From: an archaeon | Lineage (GTDB): Archaea; Thermoproteota; Nitrososphaeria; Nitrososphaerales; Gagatemarchaeaceae | Assembly (NCBI GenBank): GCA_021827865.1 | Contig: JAKAUC010000013.1 | Coordinates: forward strand, 434,001-498,000 | Length of the DNA stretch: 64,000 bases | Reading direction: 5' to 3' | Part shown: positions 56,694-64,000 of the stretch, piece after piece | Layout of the letters: each line of letters begins with the position of its first letter | Numbering within the stretch: position 1 is the stretch's first letter | Translations under genes and position numbers: made by a program | The notes under the pieces: model-generated | Database searches by the model: none | What the model saw: only the letters and a program-made list of their open reading frames with translations | What the model was told of the DNA's origin: nothing

Positions 56694-57304
56694 GCGAGGG
56701 GCCCTATCTCGCTTCAGAGGACTCTGCCCTCCTGAGGGCGGCTCTGGTCGGCTACTCGGGAAAGAGCTGCCTGGAGATAGGCGCGGGGAACGGAGGGAAC
56801 CTCATCGCGCTGGCGAAGGGATTCGAGATCGTGGTAGGCACAGACGTAGTAAGGCCTTCTATGGCAGACTGGAGGGAGAAGTCAGACTTCGTCCTCGCAG
56901 ACCGGGCCGCATGCCTGCGCAGCGGATCCTTCGACCTGGTGACGTTCAACCCTCCATACCTAGAAGGAGACGAGACTGGGGACGTAGCCGTCGAGGGCGG
57001 GAGGCGGCTGGAGGTGCCCAGAGCGTTCCTATCGGAGGCCTTCCGCGTCGTGAAGGGGGACGGGAAGGTGGTCTTCCTCGTCAACGGAGCCATGGACGTG
57101 GAGGAGGTGAGGGCGGCGTGTGGAGAATGGGGTTTCGGGCTCAGGCTGCTCACCTCGCACAGGGTCTTCTTCGAAGTCCTTTCGGTGTACGAGGCGGCCA
57201 GGAGGGCGGGGGAGGAACATGCCGCCAGATCGGAAGAGCGGAAGGCCGCTGTCGGGATGCACGGCCCGGGGTCGCCGGCGCCCATCGCGAGAGTCACCAA
57301 CTAG
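56690..57304 (+). CDS. HemK/PrmC-like N5-glutamine/amino-group methyltransferase
   Basis: PYLASEDSALLRAAL; CLEIGAGNGGNLIALAKG; FDLVTFNPPYLEGDE (NPPY motif). Confidence 0.85.
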   Translation: MSEGPYLASEDSALLRAALVGYSGKSCLEIGAGNGGNLIALAKGFEIVVGTDVVRPSMADWREKSDFVLADRAACLRSGSFDLVTFNPPYLEGDETGDVAVEGGRRLEVPRAFLSEAFRVVKGDGKVVFLVNGAMDVEEVRAACGEWGFGLRLLTSHRVFFEVLSVYEAARRAGEEHAARSEERKAAVGMHGPGSPAPIARVTN

Positions 57305-57579
57305 CCCCGCTGCCAGATTCCATGCTCGTCTGGTGACAGGTCCATGGGCTGGCGCTCCCCGGGCCGCGCCTCTTCTCCCGGAGCCGTCCTGGGAAGGTCC
57401 AGAAGCGCGTTTCTTCAGGGGCGGACTGCATTGCCCGCGAAGCAAGGCGCTCGAGGGGCCCCCAGGCGTCGATCAGGTCACCTAAGCTGTTAGGGAGCGC
57501 CTTCATAGGGTGCGATTTCCAGTTCTGAGAATCGTCTTTCTGCGTTAAATATCCCCCCCATACCCTAACCCGTGCGGCC

Positions 57580-58224
57580 ATGCTGAGACAGGTGACGCTG
57601 CAGGTGAAGGCTGAGAACAAGCTGCAGGGCATAGCAAGAGCTAACGGCGTAAAACTCGGCATCGTAGACTGCAAACCGTTCAACAAGACCGGGATGTCGC
57701 TCCTCCTCGAACTCAGGGGAAGGCCCAAGAGCGTCCGCGCCGCGGTGGCAGAGATCCGCAGGACGGAGGGAGTCAGGCAGGCGGTCGAGGGGGAGGTGGA
57801 GGGAGATTCGGTCCCGCTCCTGGTCGTGCTCTCCAGGCCGGTGACATGCAGGGCGTCGAACGACGCAGCCATCGTCTGCCTCGAGTGTCCCCTCAACACC
57901 GATGCTCAGCCCGCATCGTGGAAGTTCATAGTGAGGAAGACCGGGGATTTCAGGCAGGTGTTGTCGAAACTCGAAAAGGAAGGGGTGGATGCTAAGATCG
58001 AGGATGTCGCGCCCCTCGAAAGAAAGGCCACCCTTACCGACAGGCAGAAGGAGATAATGTCGACTGCCGTAGCTCAGGGGTACTTCGAATTCCCGAGGAA
58101 GATCAGCCTCACTGGCCTGAGCGGGCTGGTCGGCGTCAAGCCCTCGACGCTCAGCGAGATCCTGAGGAGCGCCGAGCGCAGGATTATGGCCAACGCCCTG
58201 AGCGTCCCGTTCCAGGAAGAATAG
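57580..58224 (+). CDS. Bat-like helix-turn-helix transcriptional regulator (HTH_10 type)
   Basis: LTDRQKEIMSTAVAQGYFEFPRKISLTGLSGLVGVKPSTLSEILRSAERRI; TTAAATAT TATA-like about 33 nt upstream. Confidence 0.9.
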   Translation: MLRQVTLQVKAENKLQGIARANGVKLGIVDCKPFNKTGMSLLLELRGRPKSVRAAVAEIRRTEGVRQAVEGEVEGDSVPLLVVLSRPVTCRASNDAAIVCLECPLNTDAQPASWKFIVRKTGDFRQVLSKLEKEGVDAKIEDVAPLERKATLTDRQKEIMSTAVAQGYFEFPRKISLTGLSGLVGVKPSTLSEILRSAERRIMANALSVPFQEE

Positions 58225-58351
58225 AAGGAAGGGCCAGAGCCTAGGGCGCGGTTCCCCTTCAGTGCGCGGAAGGGTGCGCCGGACATGCGAACTCTTTTGA
58301 AGCGTCCCCCCGCAGCTGAGTCCTCGGATTTTGAGCAGTTCGACATTGATG

Positions 58352-60160
58352 TCGCGGGTGAATCGCGTCATCCAGCAGGGTTACCTCGCGAAGTGGGTGA
58401 CGGTGGGCCTGCTCATCGGCGTCATAGCCGGGGCGGGGGCGGTCGGATTCTACCTCGCAATCGAAGGCGTGAGCAACTACCTGCTGGGCGGGATAACGGG
58501 GTTCTTCCCTCCCAACCCCGCAGGCGAAGGGGCGGCCCCGGTCTCCGTCCACCCAGACTACCTGCTCATACCAGTCGCGACGATAATCGGAGGGCTCATC
58601 GCTGGTTTCCTGGTCTATCGCTTCGCCCCCGAAGCCGAGGGGCACGGGACGGACGAGGCCATCGCTGCCTTCCATCGGCACGATGGGAAGATACGCCGGA
58701 GGATCCCCCTGGTCAAGGCGGTGGCGTCAGCGTTCACAATAGGCTCCGGAGGGAGCGGGGGGAGGGAAGGGCCGACCGCCCAGATAGCCGCAGGCTTCGG
58801 GTCTTTCATCGGCGACGTCCTGAAGCTGCCGGTCAAGGACAGGCGCATAGCTGTCGCGGTGGGAATCGGAGCGGGGATCGGGTCCATTTTCAAGTCCCCC
58901 TTCGGCGGCGCCATACTCTCGGGAGAGATACTCTACAGCGGCGGCGACTTCGAAGTTGAAGCCCTGATACCCTCCTTCATCGCCTCCCCCATAGGATACA
59001 TCATCTTCGCGTCTTACACGGGGTTCACCCCCATCTTCGGGAGCGGGCTGGCCTACAACTTCACCGACCCCAGGGGCCTGCTGATCTACGCCGCCCTGGG
59101 CATCGTCTGCGGGCTGGTGGGGAGGCTCCACACGGCGACCTTCTACTCGGTGAAGAGCCTGTTCGCCCGCCTGCCGCTCACGAAGTATCTCAGGCCAATG
59201 GTAGGCGCCGCGGTCGCGGGCGCCATCGGCGTATTCTTCCCCCAGGTGGTGGGTCTGGGATACGGGTTCGTCCAGATACTGATCGATGGGAGCGGTGTCA
59301 CCGGGTTGGCGCAGGAGAACTTCACTCACCTCGCCATCCCCCTCTTGGTGTTCTTGGTGGCCGTTGTCCTGCTGAAGATCGTGGCCACGGCGTTCACAGT
59401 CGGCTCGGGCGGGAGCGCGGGGGTGTTCGCTCCGTCCCTCGTGATAGGAGGTTTCGTCGGCGCCGCTTTCTGGATGGTGGTCAACGCCCTCCTCCCAGGG
59501 TGGATCCCTATCCCCGCCCCCCTGGTCGTGGTCGGCATGATGGCCCTGTTCGGCGGGGTCGGGCGCACCCCCATCGCTGTAATGCTCATGGTCAGCGAGA
59601 TGACGGGGTCGCTGAACCTCCTTGCCCCGTCCATGGTCGCGGTCGTGGCCGCGTACTTCGTGACCACCCCCAAGTACACCATCTACAGGAGCCAGGTCTC
59701 CAAGCGCTCCGACTCGCCCGCCCACAGGGGGGAGTACAACGTGCCGCTGCTCACCAAGATATTCGTCTCCGACGCCATGAACCGGTCCGTCATCACCCTC
59801 TCGCCGGGCGACTCCGTCGACGCCGCCTATCAGATGGTGGTCGAGAAGGGTCACCGTGGGATCCCCATCGTGGACGGAGAGAAGCTGGTCGGGATTGTGA
59901 CGGTGAGCGACCTGCTGAGGATCCCACGAGAGAAGGCAGCCGCCACGCCGCTGAGGGACGTGATGACCCAGAGCGTCCTTGTCGCCCACCTGGACGACAA
60001 CCTCTTCGTCGCCCTTGAGACTATGACCAACCATGGCATCGGGCGCCTTCCGGTGATCTCCAAGGACTCAGGGAGGCTGGTCGGGATAGTCACCAGGACC
60101 GACGTCATCAGGGCGTACGAGAGGTCGATGGACATGCTTTCGAAGTCGGAGCCCACCTGA
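58352..60160 (+). CDS. ClC-type chloride channel/transporter with C-terminal CBS domains
   Basis: GSGGSGGREGPTAQIAAGFGS; GAGIGSIFKSPFGGAILSGEIL; GSGGSAGVFAPSLVIGGFVGA; two CBS-like repeats. Confidence 0.93.
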   Translation, partial: SRVNRVIQQGYLAKWVTVGLLIGVIAGAGAVGFYLAIEGVSNYLLGGITGFFPPNPAGEGAAPVSVHPDYLLIPVATIIGGLIAGFLVYRFAPEAEGHGTDEAIAAFHRHDGKIRRRIPLVKAVASAFTIGSGGSGGREGPTAQIAAGFGSFIGDVLKLPVKDRRIAVAVGIGAGIGSIFKSPFGGAILSGEILYSGGDFEVEALIPSFIASPIGYIIFASYTGFTPIFGSGLAYNFTDPRGLLIYAALGIVCGLVGRLHTATFYSVKSLFARLPLTKYLRPMVGAAVAGAIGVFFPQVVGLGYGFVQILIDGSGVTGLAQENFTHLAIPLLVFLVAVVLLKIVATAFTVGSGGSAGVFAPSLVIGGFVGAAFWMVVNALLPGWIPIPAPLVVVGMMALFGGVGRTPIAVMLMVSEMTGSLNLLAPSMVAVVAAYFVTTPKYTIYRSQVSKRSDSPAHRGEYNVPLLTKIFVSDAMNRSVITLSPGDSVDAAYQMVVEKGHRGIPIVDGEKLVGIVTVSDLLRIPREKAAATPLRDVMTQSVLVAHLDDNLFVALETMTNHGIGRLPVISKDSGRLVGIVTRTDVIRAYERSMDMLSKSEPT

Positions 60161-60277
60161 CCGAGCCGGGGCCCGGGCTCCCGGTCGGGATGTTACCGGT
60201 CTCTTAAGTTCACGTTCGACTGAGTGGGCATTGCGGCCTTCGGACCCCTCGTGACTCCGTCCGCTCCGGTTTCCGAG

Positions 60278-61105
60278 TCAGACGCTCTGAATGCTTTCGC
60301 CGCCGTCTACGTCCCACGCCGCGCCAACGACGAAGCTCGCCCTCGGCGAGGCTAGGAAGGCGACGACCGAAGCGATTTCCTCTGGTTTGCCGAATCTGCC
60401 AATCGGTAGCGGCGCGGCGTGGCCATCTAGGAACGCTTCGGCCTGGGCGTCGGAACCGTCCGTAAGTTTCCTCGCCACGTTCCGCCACAAGGACGTGTCG
60501 GTCCGCCCCGGACAGACGCAGTTCACGCGTATCCCGCTTCCGATGAGTCGCAGCGCCATCGAGTTCGAGAATGAGATGAGGGCGGCTTTTGAGGCGCTGT
60601 AGTCCACCATGTGCATCCGCGCTCGACGTCCCCAGACAGAACTGATGTTCACAATCGCGCCGCCTCCCTGTTTCTTCATCACGGAGACGACGGCCCGAGT
60701 GAAGCGTACGGCTCCCAGCAGATTGATGTCGAATGCGTACTTCCAGTCGGCATCGTCGAGGTCCTCGGACTTCAGCGCCAACGTCCCCGGCGAGAGGTCC
60801 CCGGCGTTGTTCACCAGCACGTCGATTCGGCCCAGGCGGCGCTGCACTTCCTGAACAACCTCGGGGACCCGATTTGCTTGAGTCACGTCTACCGGAACGA
60901 CGACCGGGCTCCCTCCTCCGGATCGAATAATCTGAGCCCGCACTTCCTCCAACGCCTTCGAATCCCGGGAGCAGAGAGCCACCGAAACGCCCTCGGCCGC
61001 TAGCCGCTCGGCGATAGCACGCCCGATGCCGCGACTGGCCCCCGTGACCAGGGCGCTCTTCCCCGACAGCCCGAGGTCCACGGCGGCGTTCAAAGGCGGG
61101 TGCAT
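60278..61105 (-). CDS. Short-chain dehydrogenase/reductase (FabG-like)
   Basis: GKSALVTGASRGIGRAIAERLAAEGVSVALCSR; VLVNNAGDLSPG; MVDYSASKAALISFSNSMA. Confidence 0.92.
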   Translation of the reverse strand: MHPPLNAAVDLGLSGKSALVTGASRGIGRAIAERLAAEGVSVALCSRDSKALEEVRAQIIRSGGGSPVVVPVDVTQANRVPEVVQEVQRRLGRIDVLVNNAGDLSPGTLALKSEDLDDADWKYAFDINLLGAVRFTRAVVSVMKKQGGGAIVNISSVWGRRARMHMVDYSASKAALISFSNSMALRLIGSGIRVNCVCPGRTDTSLWRNVARKLTDGSDAQAEAFLDGHAAPLPIGRFGKPEEIASVVAFLASPRASFVVGAAWDVDGGESIQSV

Positions 61106-61296
61106 CGCCTTAAGCCTGTCGATGACACTCCGTAGGACGCCCGAAGCGAAAACAGCATCAACTGGCACGAAATCGAAGACCGCTCCTTGCGGTCAGGCGG
61201 TCCCTTATGCCTGACTCGGCGGGGCGGTCCAGGAGGTTTGCCGCTCCGGGTTCGCCTTCTGCCAAGTGCACCAAATGGAGAGTCCATCATGCTCTG

Positions 61297-61390
61297 CGGG
61301 CCTGGTCGGATTCACTCGGAAGAGCCGAGACGCTGTCGTCTCATCGGGATTCACGTAATCTTCTAAGCGGGCCTACTTGGATTCGAACTC
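61297..61390 (-). repeat. Two degenerate copies of the tRNA-Arg 3' end (att-like remnants)
   Basis: 61297 CGGGCCTGGTCGGATTCACTC and 61368 CGGGCCTACTTGGATTCGAACTC versus tRNA 3' end CGGGCCCGGTGGGATTCGAACCC; plus direct repeat TTCTAAGCG at 61361 and 61392. Confidence 0.6.
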
Positions 61391-61410
61391 GTTCTAAGCG
61401 AATCCTAATC

Positions 61411-61503
61411 CGGGCCCGGTGGGATTCGAACCCATGGTCTCCGAGGGCGATGCCTCTTCAGCTCCGAAGGCTGACGCCTTAATCCGTGCTAGGCTACGGG
61501 CCC
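61411..61503 (-). tRNA. tRNA-Arg (anticodon TCG), with about 17 extra nt in the variable region
   Basis: GGGCCCG-TA-GCCTAGCACGGATTAAGGC-G-TCAGC CTTCGGA GCTGA-[AGAGGCATCGCCCTCGGAGACC]-ATGGG TTCGAAT CCCAC-CGGGCCC-G; cloverleaf pairs by eye. Confidence 0.85.
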
Positions 61504-61528
61504 ACTGAGGCCGGCCGGCGCCGGCTAA

Positions 61529-62620
61529 TTAAGCCATGGAGGCGGCGATGGTTTCTTCGAAGGGGGGGACCACCAGCCCCCTCTCTGTGATCATCGAGGT
61601 GACCAGCTCTGGAGGGGTCATGTCGAAGGCTGGGTTCGACACGGGGACGCCTTTGGGGGCTATCCTCCTTCCGCGGATCTGCACCACCTCCTCCGCCCCC
61701 CTCTCCTCGATTGTGACCTGGTCGTGGGCCCGCTCCAGGTCGAAGGTGGACCGAGGGGCGGCCGGGTGGAACGGTATTCCATGCCTCCGGGCGAGGACTG
61801 CCTCCTGGTACGTCCCAATCTTGTTGAAGACATAGCCGTCCCTGGTTATCCTGTCCGCCCCCACTACGACTCTGTCGACCCTGCCCAGGCTCATCATGTA
61901 GCCAACGGCGGTGTCAGGGATCAGTGTGCACGGGATACCGTCGCGGGCTAGCTCGAAGGCGGTCAGGCGCGCCCCCTGAAGGGCCGGCCTGGTCTCTGGG
62001 ACCAGCACCTTGACCAGCTTCCCCTGCTCTACGGCCGCCCTGATCACCCCCAGCGCGGTGCCGTAGCCTACGGTCGCCAGCGACCCTGCGTTGCACTGGG
62101 TGAGGACGGTGTCGCCGTCCCGGATGAGGTCGGCGCCCACCCCCCCGAGCTTCCTGTTTGTCGCCACGTCCTCGTCCTCCATGCGCTTCACTTCGGATTC
62201 GACATCTTCCTTTGCGCGCTTCGCCGAAGTCGAGGCCCTGGCCTTCGCCAGGACCCTGTCGATGCCCCAGAACAGGTTCACTGCCGTTGGTCTGGTAGAA
62301 CGAAGCATCGCGGCGCTCTTCTCAAGGTCGCGGACGAGCCCGGGCAGGTCCGTGGCCCTGGACCTGCGTGCGGCCAGCGCCAGCCCCATGGCCGCGGCCA
62401 CCCCGATGGCAGGGGCGCCCCGGACCACCATGGTCCTGATGGCGGACGCTACCTGCTCCGGGGTTGTGTAGACCACGTAGGAGAACCTGTTGGGGAGGGC
62501 GGTCTGGTCGATCATCCTCACCCGACCGTCGTCCCAGGTCACAGTCCGGAGCGTGAAGAAGCCAGCCACACCGACGAACGCGTTTGAGCCCGCTAAAGGG
62601 TTTCCGGGGGCGTCCCCCAA
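61529..62620 (-). CDS. mtnA: S-methyl-5-thioribose-1-phosphate isomerase / eIF2B-like
   Basis: RTMVVRGAPAIGVAAAMGLALAA; LTQCNAGSLATVGYGTALGVIRAA; VVGADRITRDGYVFNKIGTYQEAVLA. Confidence 0.93.
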   Translation of the reverse strand: MGDAPGNPLAGSNAFVGVAGFFTLRTVTWDDGRVRMIDQTALPNRFSYVVYTTPEQVASAIRTMVVRGAPAIGVAAAMGLALAARRSRATDLPGLVRDLEKSAAMLRSTRPTAVNLFWGIDRVLAKARASTSAKRAKEDVESEVKRMEDEDVATNRKLGGVGADLIRDGDTVLTQCNAGSLATVGYGTALGVIRAAVEQGKLVKVLVPETRPALQGARLTAFELARDGIPCTLIPDTAVGYMMSLGRVDRVVVGADRITRDGYVFNKIGTYQEAVLARRHGIPFHPAAPRSTFDLERAHDQVTIEERGAEEVVQIRGRRIAPKGVPVSNPAFDMTPPELVTSMITERGLVVPPFEETIAASMA

Positions 62621-62658
62621 TCATCTTCAAATAGAGTCGGCCGGGCGTCCGGAACCAG

Positions 62659-63204
62659 ATGCAGGAAGGCGGCCCAGGGGAAGAAGACATTAGACCGTAC
62701 AGCGCGGTAATTGAGGACGGGACGGTGAGGGTGGTCGACAGAGAGCGATTCGGGGAGCTCGAGGAGTCTGGATACGGCACCAGGGAAGGGCGCCACCTGT
62801 CTCTCCGCGACTACGAGGCGCTCTACCTCCTCTATGCAGGGAAGCTGGAGCTGACCGAGTCGGGCAAGAAGGTGGGCTTTGACAAGCTCGCGGAGCTCTC
62901 CCAGAAGAGGTCAGGGGACTCCTGGACGAAGTTCATCATCTACAGGGACCTTAGGAGCAGAGGGTACGTCGTGAGGGAGGGCTTCGGGTTCGGGACCGAC
63001 CTCCGGGCCTACGAGCGCGGGGACTACCCCAAGAAGCCCGCGAAATATGTGGTCTTCGCCCTCGACGAAGGCATCGAGAAGGGGATGTCAGAGCTCCAGC
63101 AGTCGGTGAAGGAGATGGCCAAGATGGGGAAGGAGGCCATAATCGCGGTGATCGAAAGGCGGGGAGAAGTGATCTACTACAAGGTCAGCAGGGCCAGGTT
63201 CTGA
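62659..63204 (+). CDS. endA: tRNA-splicing endonuclease EndA
   Basis: LSLRDYEALYLLYAGKLEL; FIIYRDLRSRGYVVREGFGFGTDLRAYERGDYPKKPAKYVVFALDEG. Confidence 0.93.
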   Translation: MQEGGPGEEDIRPYSAVIEDGTVRVVDRERFGELEESGYGTREGRHLSLRDYEALYLLYAGKLELTESGKKVGFDKLAELSQKRSGDSWTKFIIYRDLRSRGYVVREGFGFGTDLRAYERGDYPKKPAKYVVFALDEGIEKGMSELQQSVKEMAKMGKEAIIAVIERRGEVIYYKVSRARF

Positions 63205-63208
63205 GCCC

Positions 63209-64000
63209 ATGGACTCGGGGGGAGCGTTCAAGCTCATCAGGCCGATCAACTGCGCCATGATAGGGTTCGCAGTGATAGTCGGTGCCTTCGTGTCTAGGCC
63301 GCCGGTGATCCCGGCACCCCAGCTCGCCCTCGGGTTCCTGACCGGGTTCTTCATCTGCGCCTACTCCATGGTGGTCAACGACGTCTACGACGCCGACGTG
63401 GACAGAGTCAACAGACCCGGGAGGCCGATACCGAGCGGGAGGGTGTCTATGCAAGATGCAAACAGGCTCTCCGCGGCAGCCCTGGCGGCGGGACTGGCAT
63501 GCTCGGTCCTGTCGCTCAACCCCCTCGCAGTGGCCCTGGCCGTCGCCTATGCCTTCCTCTCGTGGCTGTACAACAGCAGAGCGAAGAAGACCGGCCTCGC
63601 CGGCAACGTCATAGTGGCGTCGTCCCTGGCGATCCCGTTCATCTACGGCGGAGCGGTGGCAGGCGGGGCCGTGATCGGCTCGCTTCTCCTCATGATGGCC
63701 CTCACCGCTTTCTTCTCCGGGGTGGGGAGGGAGGTGGTGAAGGCAATGGCAGACGTGGAAGGGGACGCCAAGAGGAACATCAACTCCGTGGCCCGGAGCC
63801 GGGGGCTGGCTTTCGCGTCCTGGGTGGGTGCCATCTTCTTCATACTGGCGGTTTTCACGAGCTGGGTGCCCCTCCTGACCGGCCTCGCCAACGAGGTGTA
63901 CTCCATCGGGGTGGTCGTGCCGGACGCGATATTCGCCTACCTGGCCGCAGCCATAGTCTACAAGCATGAACCGTCCAACGCCCTGCGCGTGAAGAATATC
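63209..64000 (+). CDS. UbiA-type prenyltransferase, geranylgeranylglycerol-phosphate geranylgeranyltransferase-like (partial, runs off window end)
   Basis: LIRPINCAMIGFAVIVGAFV; MVVNDVYDADVDRVNRPGRPIPSGRVS; VKAMADVEGDAKRNINSVA. Confidence 0.9.
   Translation, partial: MDSGGAFKLIRPINCAMIGFAVIVGAFVSRPPVIPAPQLALGFLTGFFICAYSMVVNDVYDADVDRVNRPGRPIPSGRVSMQDANRLSAAALAAGLACSVLSLNPLAVALAVAYAFLSWLYNSRAKKTGLAGNVIVASSLAIPFIYGGAVAGGAVIGSLLLMMALTAFFSGVGREVVKAMADVEGDAKRNINSVARSRGLAFASWVGAIFFILAVFTSWVPLLTGLANEVYSIGVVVPDAIFAYLAAAIVYKHEPSNALRVKNI

Noticed and set aside
58727-60034. 435-aa minus-strand ORF antisense to the ClC transporter
   Set aside because: Antisense artefact (GDHRD-rich composition); the + strand encodes ClC plus CBS.
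61207-61482. 91-aa + strand ORF GPTWIRTRSKRILIRARWDSNPWSPRAMPLQL
   Set aside because: Classic spurious ORF reading antisense through a tRNA and its 3'-end repeats.
1-64000. CRISPR arrays, rRNA genes, transposases, defence islands
   Set aside because: No regularly spaced repeats, rRNA-like segments or recognisable defence/transposase proteins were seen in the window.

Overview
64-kb window from a GC-rich archaeal chromosome. It is probably a TACK/Thaumarchaeota-like (Nitrososphaeria-like) lineage, inferred from SepF, a Bat-type HTH regulator, aCPSF1, two proteasome beta subunits and cupredoxin; this is not proven. Most of it is dense housekeeping sequence: FEN-1, EF-1beta, Pth2, TruD, L15e, S3Ae, S15, SerRS, HisRS, KEOPS (Pcc1, Bud32, Kae1), proteasome beta x2, RtcA, RtcB-archease, G1P dehydrogenase, aCPSF1, SepF, Lsm, RpiA, RFC-S, GINS, MCM, Hel308, MtnA, EndA and a UbiA-type prenyltransferase. 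A fatty-acid/beta-oxidation-like block lies at about 17.2-24.8 kb. No CRISPR array, rRNA, transposase or phage module was recognised. The strongest unusual signals are: (1) an intein of about 367 aa with LAGLIDADG-like motifs splitting the Walker A motif of Hel308, with a C-terminal Gly-Asn instead of His-Asn; (2) a tRNA-Arg(TCG) carrying about 17 extra nt in the variable region (candidate non-canonical intron), followed by two degenerate copies of its own 3' end (att-like scars); (3) two genes, a thiolase and a PAC2-family protein, whose conserved N-termini lie upstream of any ATG/GTG/TTG; (4) a proteasome beta paralogue lacking Thr1; (5) two intergenic regions with strong RNA-like secondary structure, one with G-U pairs that indicate + strand polarity; (6) a Met/Gly-rich-tailed protein beside a cupredoxin. 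All calls come from reading the sequence and translations by eye; no database search or folding program was run.
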